64,000 bases of DNA. It comes from Rhizobium sp. 32-5/1 (lineage in GTDB: Bacteria; Pseudomonadota; Alphaproteobacteria; Rhizobiales; Rhizobiaceae). Numbering within the stretch: position 1 is the stretch's first letter; each line of letters begins with the position of its first letter. The position numbers and the translations under genes are program-made. The notes beneath the pieces are model-generated. The model worked only from the letters and a program-made list of their open reading frames with translations. It was not told the origin of the DNA and did not search any database. Positions 18,748 to 28,328 of this stretch are shown here, in pieces. The DNA lies in contig NZ_CP120639.1 in the NCBI RefSeq assembly GCF_029537235.1, positions 806,001 to 870,000 on the forward strand, in the 5' to 3' direction.

Positions 18748-20406
18748 ATGGCTATGGAACTGCCCGAGCGCGAAAGCATGGAATTCGACGTGGTGATCGT
18801 CGGCGCAGGTCCGGCTGGTCTGTCGGCGGCGATCCGGCTGAAACAGGTCAATCCGGAGCTTTTGGTCGTCGTTCTGGAAAAGGGTGCCGAGGTCGGCGCG
18901 CATATCCTGTCCGGCGCGGTGGTCGATCCGATCGGCATCGACCGGCTGCTGCCGGGCTGGCGCGAAGAGGAGGGGCATCCCTTCAAGACCGCGGTGACGG
19001 ACGACCAGTTCCTGCTGCTCGGCCCCGCCGGTTCGATCCGCTTGCCGAACTTGTTAATGCCGCCGCTGATGAACAATCACGGCAATTATATCGTCTCGCT
19101 CGGTCTGGTCTGTCGGTGGCTGGCCGAAAAAGCCGAAGCGCTCGGTGTCGAGATCTATCCGGGTTTTGCCGCGACCGAAGTGCTCTACAATGATCAGGGC
19201 GCCGTCATCGGTGTCGCCACCGGCGACATGGGCGTCGAGAAGAACGGCGAGCCAGGCCCGAACTTTGCCCGCGGCATGGAACTGCTCGGCAAGTACACGC
19301 TGATCGGCGAGGGTGTGCGCGGCTCGCTCGCCAAGCAGCTAATTGCGAAATTCGATCTCTCGAAGGACCGCGAACCCCAAAAGTTTGGCATCGGCATCAA
19401 GGAACTCTGGCAGGTGAAGCCGGAGAACCACAAACAGGGTCTGGTGCAGCACTCGTTCGGCTGGCCGCTCGGCATGAAGACCGGGGGCGGTTCGTTCCTC
19501 TATCATCTCGAAGACAATCTGGTCGCCGTCGGCTTTGTCGTGCACCTGAACTACAAGAACCCCTATCTCTATCCGTTCGAGGAATTCCAGCGCTTCAAGA
19601 CGCATCCGGCCATCCGCGGCACCTTCGAAGCCGGCAAGCGGCTGACCTATGGTGCCCGCGCCATCACGGAGGGCGGCTACCAGTCGGTACCGAAGCTGAC
19701 TTTCCCCGGCGGCGCGCTGATCGGCTGTTCGGCCGGCTTCGTCAACGTACCGCGCATCAAGGGCAGCCATAATGCGGTCCTCTCGGGCATTCTCGCGGCC
19801 GAAAAACTGTCTGACGCGATCGCCGCCGGTCGCGCCAATGACGAGGTCATAGAGATCGAAAACGGCTGGCGCGACAGCGCCATAGGCCAGGACCTGAAGC
19901 GGGTGCGCAACGTCAAGCCGCTCTGGTCGAAGCTCGGCACAGTCGCCGGCGTCGCGCTCGGCGGTCTCGACATGTGGACCAACCAGCTGTTCGGCTTCTC
20001 CTTCTTCGGCACGCTGAAACACGGCAAGACCGATGCGCAGTCGCTGGAGCCGGCGGCCAAACACAAGCCGATCGCCTATCCGAAGCCGGATGGCATGCTG
20101 ACCTTTGACCGGCTCTCCTCGGTGTTCCTGTCCAACACCAATCACGAGGAAGACCAGCCGGTACACCTCAAGGTCAGGGATATGGAATTGCAGAAGCGCT
20201 CGGAGCTTGACGTCTATGCCGGCCCATCGACCCGCTACTGTCCGGCGGGTGTCTACGAATGGGTGGAAAAGGACGGCGAAGACGTTTTCGTCATCAACGC
20301 CCAGAACTGCGTCCACTGCAAGACCTGCGACATCAAGGACCCCAACCAGAACATCAACTGGGTCCCGCCGCAGGGTGGCGAGGGGCCGGTCTATCCGAAT
20401 ATGTAA
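18748..20406 (+). CDS. Electron transfer flavoprotein-ubiquinone oxidoreductase
   Basis: ETF-QO, 552 residues, intact. FAD motif VVIVGAGPAGLSAAIRL is at residues 15-31, a membrane-contact region with GIGIKELWQV follows, and a C-terminal [4Fe-4S] ferredoxin domain has YCPAGVYEW and NCVHCKTCDIKDP cysteines, ending in PQGGEGPVYPNM. It passes electrons from reduced ETF to ubiquinone at the inner membrane. The open frame extends to 18652, but ATG 18748 has GAAGGAA upstream and matches family N termini. Base composition looks more GC-rich and chromosome-like than the neighbours. It would serve the acyl-CoA dehydrogenase and FAD oxidoreductases of the window, through etfBA at 42816-44518. Confidence 0.95.
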   Translation: MAMELPERESMEFDVVIVGAGPAGLSAAIRLKQVNPELLVVVLEKGAEVGAHILSGAVVDPIGIDRLLPGWREEEGHPFKTAVTDDQFLLLGPAGSIRLPNLLMPPLMNNHGNYIVSLGLVCRWLAEKAEALGVEIYPGFAATEVLYNDQGAVIGVATGDMGVEKNGEPGPNFARGMELLGKYTLIGEGVRGSLAKQLIAKFDLSKDREPQKFGIGIKELWQVKPENHKQGLVQHSFGWPLGMKTGGGSFLYHLEDNLVAVGFVVHLNYKNPYLYPFEEFQRFKTHPAIRGTFEAGKRLTYGARAITEGGYQSVPKLTFPGGALIGCSAGFVNVPRIKGSHNAVLSGILAAEKLSDAIAAGRANDEVIEIENGWRDSAIGQDLKRVRNVKPLWSKLGTVAGVALGGLDMWTNQLFGFSFFGTLKHGKTDAQSLEPAAKHKPIAYPKPDGMLTFDRLSSVFLSNTNHEEDQPVHLKVRDMELQKRSELDVYAGPSTRYCPAGVYEWVEKDGEDVFVINAQNCVHCKTCDIKDPNQNINWVPPQGGEGPVYPNM

Positions 20407-20759
20407 CCCACAACGGGGGCACTATGTCATCCCGCCCCGACCGTCGCCTTCATTCCACGCTTGCTTTTGGAGGTGGGGCTTTCGGTGCGCGAAATGCAGG
20501 GCTGAACGACATGGTCACGCCTGTAATGCCGATCTCACTAAAGATGGCAGCATTTCCGAACTGTATTGAACCGTCTGTTCCCTCTGAGGCCTTTAGCCAC
20601 TGCTTCCGCAGCCGCAATAACGAGCAACGCTGTAGACGTGCGCGGCGTATATTTTGGCTCGAAATCTCCATTTCTCGAAGAGTCGTAACCTATAGCCGTT
20701 TTCGATACCTGCTTTCGAAAGCCGTTCTTTGTGTATTGCGCCAATTTGGCGATACTTCG
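20407..20759. other. Non-coding stretch before SDR remnant
   Basis: About 350 bp after the ETF-QO stop. I see no convincing gene, hairpin terminator or copy of the GntR palindrome. Short open frames here have no recognisable protein signature. It probably contains the decayed upstream part of the SDR copy whose 3' end is recognisable at 20760-20930. Confidence 0.4.
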
Positions 20760-20930
20760 TTTCCAGTGCCAAGGCTCGAATGCCGCTCGGACAATTCGGA
20801 ATGGCGGAGAGATCGCTTCGGACGTCGTATTCCTCGCCACCGATGACGCCTCATGAATTACCGGCGAGACGATCATCGGGACGGTGGGCGGCGTGTTCAA
20901 AATTATGTCATGCCGGATAAGGGGTAATTA
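20760..20930 (+). pseudogene. Short-chain dehydrogenase 3'-end remnant
   Basis: Translated pieces MPLGQFG and EIASDVVFLATDDAS, then an in-frame TGA, then ITGETI and finally a tail resembling NYVMPDKG match the C terminus of the SDR at 15023-15796 (TPLGRYG, EVASVVAFLASDDASYITGETIYPDGG, NYVMPEKN). They are spread over different frames and include a nonsense codon. The remnant ends just before the VOC gene at 20932, reproducing the SDR-VOC order at 15.0-16.3 kb. I read it as a decayed duplicate. Confidence 0.7.
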
Positions 20931-20931
20931 A

Positions 20932-21384
20932 ATGACGGACATCACGAAGAAACTGCACCACATTTGCATTGTCGTACACGATATCGACAAGACGCAGGCA
21001 TACTACGAATCTGTCGGAATTGGCCCTTGGGAAACGTATCCGCCGCTCGCTGAGTACGAAGAGTTGAAAGTTCCCAACAGCAAAGGCTTCCTGGCCATGC
21101 AGTATCGGATCTGCAATCTCCCGAACATTCAGCTCCAGCTGTGCCAGCCCAACATGGATCCAACGCCACAGCGCATCCACCTGGACACCAAGGGTGAGGG
21201 TGTCTTCCATCTCGGCTTCGAGGTCCCGGATGCCGACGCGGCTGAAGCTGAGGCCAACAGCAGAGGGTTGACCACGTTGATGAAGGGCCGTCGAGCCAAT
21301 CGCACCGGCTTTACCTATTACGATACCGCCGCCGAGGCCGGAGTGATCCTTCTCACGCGGGCGACGGGCCATCCGGGCAAATAG
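20932..21384 (+). CDS. VOC-family protein, paralog of the one at 15801
   Basis: 150 residues, intact. LHHICIVVHDIDKTQAYYESVGIGPW and GEGVFHLGFEVPDADAAEAEA correspond almost position by position to the first VOC protein, as do NIQLQLCQP and TGFTYYDTA. It starts at ATG 20932 after an AAGGGG ribosome site. It follows the SDR remnant and precedes the DadA-like gene by about 90 bp. The fold is vicinal oxygen chelate, methylmalonyl-CoA-epimerase-like; the activity is not known. The two copies have diverged well beyond a recent duplication. Confidence 0.83.
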   Translation: MTDITKKLHHICIVVHDIDKTQAYYESVGIGPWETYPPLAEYEELKVPNSKGFLAMQYRICNLPNIQLQLCQPNMDPTPQRIHLDTKGEGVFHLGFEVPDADAAEAEANSRGLTTLMKGRRANRTGFTYYDTAAEAGVILLTRATGHPGK

Positions 21385-21470
21385 CATCTTAAGAGAGATG
21401 CGGCCGGCGGGCGTCGGTCGCATGTCGATTCAGCAACTTGGGTGCCACGCGAGGCATGACAGGCGGTATC

Positions 21471-22765
21471 ATGGCAGTTGATGTGATAGTCGTAGGAGCC
21501 GGGATCGTTGGGATTTCCTGCGCCCTTCAATTGATACGGCAAGGTAAGTCAGTCGTCCTTGTGGACAGAGGACAGCCGGGTCACGCTACGTCATTCGGCA
21601 ATGCAGGTGTCATCCAGCGCGACGGTGTTGTTCCTCATGGATTTCCACAGCAGCCGGGTGTGATCCTGCGCTACGCATTAAACCGCCAAATTGACGTCCG
21701 CTTTCATTGGCGCGCGCTGCCGCGATTGTCACCCTTCTTGGCAAGATACTGGTGGAATTCTCACCCGCATCGCCATCAGTCGATTGCGGAGCGTTATCGG
21801 CCCCTCATCGAACGCTCGATCACTACTCATGCGGAGCTCGCAGAGGCCGCGGGCGCCACGGGCCTCTTTGTCGAAGGGGTGGACCGAGCTTTATCGCCAA
21901 GGCAGGGAACTGGAAGCCCGGCTAGAGGAGGCATGCCGTCTTAAAGACTCCTACGGAGTCGAACAGACCGAACTATCCAGCGTTGACGTGGCGAAGCGCG
22001 AACCCCATCTCTCGACAAAGTTTGCCGGCGGAGTCCACTGGACTCAAGCGTGGACCGTGAAGGACCCCTGGCGCTAAGCCAAGCCTATCTAAACCTGTTT
22101 AAACGACTGGGCGGCTGCTTTATAAGGGGGATGCGTACACTCTCTCACGAACACAGGCGGGATGGTGTCTGCGAACGAGCCAAGGCGTACAGGATTGTGA
22201 GCACGTCGTCATCGCTCTTGGGCCGTGGTCCAATGAGTTTGTCGGGACGTTGGGATACAAATTCCCCTTCGTGGGGAAGCGGGGATATCACGTCCATTTT
22301 AGAAGCCGGCCGGGAACGCATTTGAACGGCTGGCTCATGGATGGAGACAAAGGTTATTTCCTTGCCCCCATGGCACATGGCATTCGCTTAACGACGGGTG
22401 TTGAATTTGCTTCCCGTGGAGCTCCATCGACTCCGACCCAAATCGATCGGGCAGAAGCTGAAGCTCACAATATTTTCCCGCTCGCCGAGCGCATTGCGCC
22501 TGAACCCTGGATGGGCGAGCGCCCATTCATGGCTGATATGCTCCCGGTCATTGGTGCGGCCCCAGGGCATGGTGGCCTCTGGTTTGCATTTGGCCATGGC
22601 CACCATGGGCTGACGCTCGGACCAGTAACGGGGGAAATCATCGCAAGCCAGATAACGGGCCAATCCACGCCCTACGACACTTCGCCCTTCAGCCCAGCCC
22701 GCTTCAAGCATTGCTATTTTAGCGAGGAGAGGCTCAGGGCAGCATACTTAGGGATCCACTGGTAG
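21471..22765 (+). CDS. D-amino-acid dehydrogenase-like FAD oxidoreductase (DadA family), three frameshifts
   Basis: MAVDVIVVGAGIVGISCAL is the FAD-binding start. The C-terminal part has GYKFPFVGKRGYHVHF, MADMLPVIGAAPGHGGLWFAFGHGHHGLTLGPVTGEI, typical of DadA. Three shifts split it: an extra G in GGGG at 21876-21879, a missing C in CCCC at 22065-22068, and a missing G in GGGGG at 22126-22130. Correcting all three gives one continuous protein of about 431 residues. DadA proteins oxidise D-amino acids to 2-oxo acids and pass electrons to the respiratory chain. Because all three lie in homopolymers, the gene may be intact in the organism. Its 3' end overlaps the convergent MmgE/PrpD gene by 32 bp. 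Confidence 0.75.
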
Positions 22766-24131
22766 TCTCCAACGCCTCGATGCGAGCGATGAGGCTGCGT
22801 GTCTCTTGTTCGGTAGCAGCGTGACCGAAAGCGGCCAAGCGGATCGCCTTTTCTATGAGTTCCTGCCTGGTGAGCGTGTTGCCGGGATCGCCCTTCGGTT
22901 CATCAACTCTGGCATCACGCCGGACTCCGCGAGTCGTCACGACGCTCACCTTGCCCACCCAGCGCTTCGGATAGAGCCCGTCCACTTCCGGGTCGAATTC
23001 CATCCGAACCTTGGATCGAAGACCTGCGACGCGAGGGTCGTGAAGAGCAAACCTCTCGAACGCATCGAGATCCGCGACGCCGTGCACAGCGATCAGGGCG
23101 AGCACGGTGCCCATTGAGAATTTTGATTGGTGGACGGTTTGCGGAACGTCCACGGCACCCAACACGTCGATTGCTCCCTGGTGAACATGGGCGACGACTT
23201 CATGCAGGTCCTCCGCCTCTAATTTTTCCCGCGCCATCAGCACTTGGAGGGCATCTGCGGCTGGGTGTGTGTGTCGACACGATGCGTGCCATTTATAGGA
23301 GGTCTCTTCAGTCGCCCACCTGCTCCCAAGCCGATCGATGAGTCGCGAGGGATCGGAATCGCTGGACATGCCGGCCGCCATGCCTTGCTTGCCTTCTAGA
23401 ATTCGTGTTGCGCCCTTGAAGCCATCCCGCGCCAGGAAGGCAGCGGTCAAACCACTCGCGGCGGCTTTGGCTGTATGTAATTGTTTGGAATCGGCCGCAT
23501 CCCGGAGAAACTCCCATAGCCCCGCCGCCTGGGTACCTGCCGTGCCGAGCGCATGATTTAGGTCGACAGCATCCAGGCCAATGAGCTTGCCGACCGCGGC
23601 GGCAGCGGCAATCGTCCCCGCAGTGCCTGTCGTGTGAAAGGTTTGATAATGGGAGCGGCCCAGGAATTCACCGACGCGGATTCCGACTTCGTACCCTGCA
23701 ATGCATGCGGTGAGTACCTCTTTTCCGTTCTTCCTCTCAGCTTCGGCGACGGCAAGCACCGCTGGGAAAATCACCGTTGCCGGATGGAACACCGAGCCGT
23801 TGTGCACGTCGTCCTGTTCTACGACGTGGGAGGCCGCGGCGTTCACCATTGCAGCGAAGTAAGGGCTTGTTTTCCGTCGGGTTGGTATAACGGTGCTCAG
23901 TCCGGTCACCGGCCCCATTGCCCGGCTGAACGCGTCGATGATCTCAACTTGGCGAGTTCCCCGACCGGCCAAAGTCGAGCCGAGCCAATCGATCATCAAG
24001 CCCTTCGAGAACTCCACGACCCGCGGTGGTATGTCATCAAAGCTGAGGCGATGAACGAATTCGCAAAGGGCGGAGGTGGTCCCCGCCGCCTGAGTGTCTT
24101 CCACTAATCCACTCCAGGGTACGCTGTTCAT
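22734..24131 (-). CDS. MmgE/PrpD-family protein
   Basis: 465 residues, intact. The family includes 2-methylcitrate dehydratase, cis-aconitate decarboxylase and iminodisuccinate epimerase. Visible conserved parts: GLMIDWLGSTLAGRGTRQV, NAAASHVVEQDDVHNGSVFHPA, GYEVGIRVGEFLG, HTTGTAGTIAAAAAVGKLIGL, YKWHASCRHTHPAADAL. The longer frame starts at 24155, but ATG 24131 has GGAGGCGGAG just upstream. It is divergent from the alpha/beta hydrolase, with a GntR-type palindrome between them at 24354-24374. The substrate is unresolved; dehydration or epimerisation of a small hydroxy- or amino-acid is plausible. Confidence 0.87.
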   Translation of the reverse strand: MNSVPWSGLVEDTQAAGTTSALCEFVHRLSFDDIPPRVVEFSKGLMIDWLGSTLAGRGTRQVEIIDAFSRAMGPVTGLSTVIPTRRKTSPYFAAMVNAAASHVVEQDDVHNGSVFHPATVIFPAVLAVAEAERKNGKEVLTACIAGYEVGIRVGEFLGRSHYQTFHTTGTAGTIAAAAAVGKLIGLDAVDLNHALGTAGTQAAGLWEFLRDAADSKQLHTAKAAASGLTAAFLARDGFKGATRILEGKQGMAAGMSSDSDPSRLIDRLGSRWATEETSYKWHASCRHTHPAADALQVLMAREKLEAEDLHEVVAHVHQGAIDVLGAVDVPQTVHQSKFSMGTVLALIAVHGVADLDAFERFALHDPRVAGLRSKVRMEFDPEVDGLYPKRWVGKVSVVTTRGVRRDARVDEPKGDPGNTLTRQELIEKAIRLAAFGHAATEQETRSLIARIEALETTSGSLSMLP

Positions 24132-24353
24132 TCTCCGCCTCCATGGTAAATCCAAAACTTCTCACTTCCGTGGCCGCAGAAATGCGAGCTTCCTCGCAGT
24201 ATTCCGGCCGCGCCTGGCCGCTGCTGTTGGAGAATCTCCCTGCCAGGCTGCGGTACGCAAGTCCCGCAGCCCCTCAAAGCTGTCGACCACGGTCGAGAAA
24301 TATCTTTCGGGATCGGTTCGGGAAAACTGCCGCGCAATTGCACATTACGTAGC

Positions 24354-24374
24354 GATTGAATATAGTATCCAATC
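24354..24374. promoter_or_regulatory. GntR-type palindromic operator, MmgE / hydrolase intergenic
   Basis: Inverted repeat GATTGAATA / TATCCAATC separated by TAG, one mismatch between arms. The core fits the window-wide consensus TTGGATA-N3-TATCCAA. It is placed between divergent genes, 223 bp from the MmgE start and 65 bp from the hydrolase start. Confidence 0.65.
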
Positions 24375-24438
24375 ATTGGGTCGACCTGTCAACTCGCTTG
24401 GGAAGGGAACGGCTTCACCGTTTCAGAAGGATTTGAAT

Positions 24439-25154
24439 GTGATTCATGCGCGGAAGCCCAACCTGGTGCTCATTCCGGGATTCATGTGTGATGAGGACCT
24501 TTGGCGCGAGCAAATCGGTGCGCTTAGTCCCTTTGCGCATTGCTTTGTTCCCAACCTCAAAGGCGCAGAGAATCTGGAGGATATCGCGCAGCGCGTTTTG
24601 CGTTCGGTTGACGGGAATTTTGCCTCGCCGGCTTTTCTCTCGGCGGCTTCGTAGCTCAGGAGGTGTTGCGACGAGATATGCGAAGGGTCGATCGCCTCGC
24701 ACTGCTGGACACGTCGATGTACGCGGACACTGCCGCGCGCACGCAGCAGCGGCAGGCCCTGTCCCGCGCCGCGAGCATTTCGGGATCTTTTTCAGGGATA
24801 TCCCAGAACCTTCTCGCATCTTATGTTCATCCTGACCGTTTAGGAGATATCGCCCTAACGGAACGGATTCGAGAGATGACGCAACGTGTGGGAAGAGACG
24901 AATTCCTGCGTCAGAACGCGATGGAGCGGCCGGATGGAAGGGAAATTCTGAGTAAAGTTCTTTGTCCCTCGCTCGTGCTCTGCGGACACGATGATCAGAT
25001 CACCCCGCGAGCAATCCACGAGGAAATGGCCGCGTTGATGCCTCGTGCGAGGTTGAGGACGGTTGAAGCCTGTGGCCATATGGCACCGATGGAGCGCCCC
25101 GACCAAGTTTCTGTGGCGCTGCGGGATTGGTTGCAGATCGATCCCGCAGCATAG
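24439..25154 (+). CDS. Alpha/beta hydrolase, one frameshift
   Basis: About 238 residues. The first part, PNLVLIPGFMCDEDLW, has the oxyanion region; adding one T to the TTTT run at 24618-24621 restores the nucleophile elbow FCLAGFSLGGFVAQEVLRRD. The rest is intact: the acid is in CGHDDQITP and the catalytic histidine in ACGHMAPMERP. The start is GTG 24439, with AGAAGG 8 bp upstream. It is related to the pimeloyl-ACP methyl ester esterase / 3-oxoadipate enol-lactonase type hydrolases. It is divergent from MmgE/PrpD across the palindrome at 24354. The substrate is not shown; an ester or lactone is likely. Confidence 0.8.
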
Positions 25155-25194
25155 TGTTCATCGAGTCAGGCGGAATTGGAGCGTCTTCTGTCTT

Positions 25195-26130
25195 TTAGAG
25201 CCGTTGCCGATGCAGATCATGGATCAATTCCGCAAGCATCAAGTCCAGGTGCCCTCCTCCAGCGTTCTTATAGAGGGTGACTTCGGCGTCGGAGGTACGC
25301 CCCTTTACCGAACCGGTGACAAGCTCTGACAACTCACCGAGTATGTCCACTTCCCGAATAGCCCCGCTCTCTAGTGGGCCAACAATGTCACCGACGTGCA
25401 TTGCAGAGCGCCTAAGATCCACGAAAATGCGCGAACGGCGTGCAGTTTCATCGTCAGCCTCACGAGTGCTGAGGCTGTAGCTTCCCACAAGGTCGAGATG
25501 TGCGCCCGGCTTCAAGAGTGATCCCTTGATAATCGGCTCGGAACTGCGAGTGCATGCAGAGATCACGTCAGCCGTGGTCAACGCTGCATCGAGGTCGGTG
25601 ACGGCTGTCGCAGGAAGTCCTGTGGAATGGAGACGCTCCGCCACCTCTTCAGCTCGTCCGACGCTTCGGTTCCAGATGTGGATGCGTTTAAGATTGGGCA
25701 GCACTGAGGCGTGGGCGCCTGCGAGCCATGCTGACATCTCGCCCGCGCCAACAATTAGCAGCTCTTCGGACTGGGGGCGAGCCAGGATCTTGGCACCGAG
25801 TGCTGAATCACAAGACGTGCGCCAATGTGTAATGGATGTGCCGTCGATGAGCTCGAGGGGGCGACCGTCCTTTCCATCAAAAAGCACGACGACTGCCTGA
25901 ACCGCGGGAAGGCTCCCCTTGTTGGGATTAGCTGGGAAGCTGGTGATAAGCTTACTAGCCATGTAGCGCCCATTATCCACCGCGTTTCGAATGAAATAGA
26001 GTGCTTCCGGCGATCCGAGAAAGCTCTCCGAAACTTCCATGGGTGGGCGCCGATGTGCTCGCTCAAGGGCCTCGACAACGACTTGGAAGTTGAGCATCGC
26101 GTTAACTTCGTCGCGCTCGATTAATTTCAT
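25195..26130 (-). CDS. Ornithine cyclodeaminase / mu-crystallin family protein
   Basis: 311 residues, intact. Features: MKLIERDEVNAMLNFQVVVEALE at the start, the ligand segment YMASKLITSFPANPNKGSLP, DGTSITHWRTSCDSALGAKILA, the NAD(P) motif LLIVGAGEMSAWLAGAHA, and GSYSLSTREADDE. The family includes ornithine and lysine cyclodeaminases, alanine dehydrogenase and cyclic ketimine reductases. An upstream in-frame ATG at 26217 lies inside the palindrome at 26201-26217, so 26130 is the better start. It is divergent from LysR at 26290. A role in reducing a cyclic imine or deaminating an amino acid would fit the nitrogen-linked pathway; that is inference. Confidence 0.85.
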   Translation of the reverse strand: MKLIERDEVNAMLNFQVVVEALERAHRRPPMEVSESFLGSPEALYFIRNAVDNGRYMASKLITSFPANPNKGSLPAVQAVVVLFDGKDGRPLELIDGTSITHWRTSCDSALGAKILARPQSEELLIVGAGEMSAWLAGAHASVLPNLKRIHIWNRSVGRAEEVAERLHSTGLPATAVTDLDAALTTADVISACTRSSEPIIKGSLLKPGAHLDLVGSYSLSTREADDETARRSRIFVDLRRSAMHVGDIVGPLESGAIREVDILGELSELVTGSVKGRTSDAEVTLYKNAGGGHLDLMLAELIHDLHRQRL

Positions 26131-26200
26131 GGAGGGCTCCAATTTTGATTCCGGGAAATGACTGTACGGAAGTACGTTCGGTATCCGTTGCTTTCTGAAA

Positions 26201-26217
26201 AAGGATATTGTATCCAT
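26201..26217. promoter_or_regulatory. GntR-type palindromic operator, cyclodeaminase / LysR intergenic
   Basis: AAGGATA-TTG-TATCCAT, a perfect GGATA/TATCC inverted repeat around a 3-bp centre. It lies between divergent genes, 71 bp from the cyclodeaminase-like start and 73 bp from the LysR start. A half-site (GTATCCG) is 20 bp away at 26181. Confidence 0.65.
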
Positions 26218-26289
26218 AGTCGATTGTTGTCAATTCTCGAACGACTGTCTCGGGCGCTCAATTTATCGTCGGCAGGGACTACCTCAAGC

Positions 26290-27228
26290 ATGGATCTTAA
26301 ACAGCTCAGGACGTTCATTCTTGTCGCCGAAACAGGCTCCCTGAGCAAAGCATCTGATCGACTGCGACTGGCCCAGCCCGCGCTTTCGCGACAGGTCAAG
26401 CTCCTGGAAGCTGAAATCGGCCATGAGCTTTTGCAAGATCTGGACGGGGCATGCATCTCACTCAAGAAGGCGAGGAGCTTCTGTCGCGTGTGTCGGGATT
26501 GGTTGCGCAGCTCGAAAAGTCCATTGAGGATGTACGCTCTTTGTCCTCAAAGCCCGCTGGCCAGGTTGCTTTAGGGTTGATCCCGTCGGTTAGCGATGTC
26601 GTTGCGGGCCGGGTGGCGATGAGAGTGGCTCGCGATTACCCAGATATATCTTTGCGCATTGTCGAGGCGTATGCGGGCCACCTTATCGATTGGCTCCATC
26701 GCGGAGATATCGACGCAGCTTTGATCTATGGGCCGTCTACCGACCTGCACTTGCGCATGAGAGAATTGTTTTTCGAAGAGCTTGTGCTCGTGTCACCAGC
26801 ATCAATCTGCCTTCCCGGAGACAAGCTGCGGGTCGAGACACTTGGGGAAATGAAGCTTGTCTTACCAAGCCGCCCCCACGGTTTACGCCTGGTCGTAGAA
26901 GCGGCCGCCGAAAAAGCCCGTGTGCATCTAAATGTTCGCTACGAGGCGGATCTCGTTCCGAGTCCTGAAAGAACTCGTGGAAGCTGGCCTGGGAAGTACG
27001 GTGCTGCCGTTGTCGGCGTTTTTCCGCGAAAAGCCGGAAGGTCGGTTCAGGCTTACCACACTCACAAACCCAAAAATTACCCGGCAGATTGTCATGGCTC
27101 TGCCTTCAAGCCGCAACGATACTCGAGCAACATCCGTGGTTTGCGAGATTGTGCGCAGCGAAATCGCGACATTGGTCGCGAGCGGGGCTTGGCAAGCCTA
27201 TCCTGGTGTGGACCTGCAGTCCTTCTGA
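26290..27228 (+). CDS. LysR-family transcriptional regulator, two frameshifts
   Basis: MDLKQLRTFILVAETGSLSKASDRLRLAQPALSRQVKLLEAEI is the helix-turn-helix. One extra T in the TTTT run at 26429-26432 gives GHELFARSGRGMHLTQEGEELL, and the effector domain continues to about 26950. There one surplus base near 26951 must be removed to reach FRVLKELVEAGLGSTVLPLSAF and the end at 27228. The restored length is about 312 residues. It is a paralog of the LysR at 10121-11077. It is divergent from the cyclodeaminase-like gene and upstream of the CitE-like lyase. The second shift is not in an obvious homopolymer, so a real lesion is possible. Confidence 0.75.
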
Positions 27229-27448
27229 CACGTTCCGCAACGCTCCAGACTTCGATAAAGCTGATAGCGCCTATCAAAGATTTGTAATTTCCAATCATAG
27301 AGCAGTGGGTAAGAATGCCAGCAACAGCCCGAAGGGATTTGACCATAGCTTCGCGAACATATGAAAACCGGCCAGATATCGCCCATATCCCGAGCCCGTG
27401 TGAGCATTCGCCACGCCCAGGCATTTGTAGGTCAGGGGAGAAGTGACT

Positions 27449-28258
27449 ATGCAGTCGTTTATTTGTGCGAGAGCGCCACTCTTTGTTCCGGCGGACCAGC
27501 CCGCGCGATTTGCGAAAGCAGCCGAGAGCGGAACGGACGCCGTAATAATTGACCTTGAAGACGCCGTTGCAGCTGAATCTAAGGGTGCGCGGGCGAACCT
27601 TCGTACAGCGCAAATTGACCATCTGCCTCTGTATGTCCGCATAAACGGTGTGCATTCCGAGTGGTTTGACGACGACGTCGCCTGCGTGGCGACGATAGAC
27701 GTGGCGGCGATTGTCCTTCCGAAAGCTGAACAACGCGCAGACGTGGATCTTCTGCTATCGAGAATGAACCGTGACATTCCGGTCATTGCACTTATCGAAA
27801 CAGCCACCGGCCTATCGCAAATTTCGGAGATACTGTCACACCACGCCGTCCCCGCAGTAGCTTTTGGATCACTCGACTTTTGCTTGGATCTGGGATGCGC
27901 CCATACCCGGGCGGCCTTGGCCGGCGCACGCAACGAATTGGTCTTGAAGTCACGATTGGCCGGCAAGGCGCAGCCGATTGACGGTGTAACGACAAATTTC
28001 CAGGATCTGGCCGTTGTCGCGGATGATGCGAACTTTGCCGCCGAGCTAGGTTTCGGTGGAAAAATGCTCATCCATCCCAAGCAAATTGAACCTACGCTGG
28101 CGGCCTTCTTGCCGGATCAAAAGCAGATCGACTGGGCCAAGCGGGTTTTGGGTGCAATCAAGGACAAAGGCGCGGCGAGCCTGGACGGCACAATGATCGA
28201 TCGCCCCGTTATCGTGCGTGCAGAACGTATACTGAGTCTCGCCTCCACGCGCGCGTGA
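27449..28258 (+). CDS. HpcH/HpaI aldolase, citrate-lyase beta (CitE)-like
   Basis: 269 residues, intact. The TIM-barrel start ARAPLFVPADQPARFAKAAES, the metal and substrate motifs DAVIIDLEDAVAAESK (acidic pair), VRINGVHSEWF, IALIETATGL, FGSLDFCLDLG and KMLIHPKQIEP all match CitE-type acyl-CoA lyases: malyl-CoA, methylmalyl-CoA, citramalyl-CoA. ATG 27449 has GGGGAGAA upstream; the GTG at 27443 is less likely. It is separated from pyruvate carboxylase by 70 bp on the same strand, and a mesaconyl-CoA-hydratase-like gene follows at 31975. A pathway giving pyruvate or glyoxylate plus an acyl-CoA is the reasonable inference. Confidence 0.87.
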   Translation: MQSFICARAPLFVPADQPARFAKAAESGTDAVIIDLEDAVAAESKGARANLRTAQIDHLPLYVRINGVHSEWFDDDVACVATIDVAAIVLPKAEQRADVDLLLSRMNRDIPVIALIETATGLSQISEILSHHAVPAVAFGSLDFCLDLGCAHTRAALAGARNELVLKSRLAGKAQPIDGVTTNFQDLAVVADDANFAAELGFGGKMLIHPKQIEPTLAAFLPDQKQIDWAKRVLGAIKDKGAASLDGTMIDRPVIVRAERILSLASTRA

Positions 28259-28328
28259 AGTTTCCAAAATTTCTGCACCAAAAGATTCGTATCGATTGGA
28301 CCGATGTGGTTCCGACGAAGGAGAGTTC

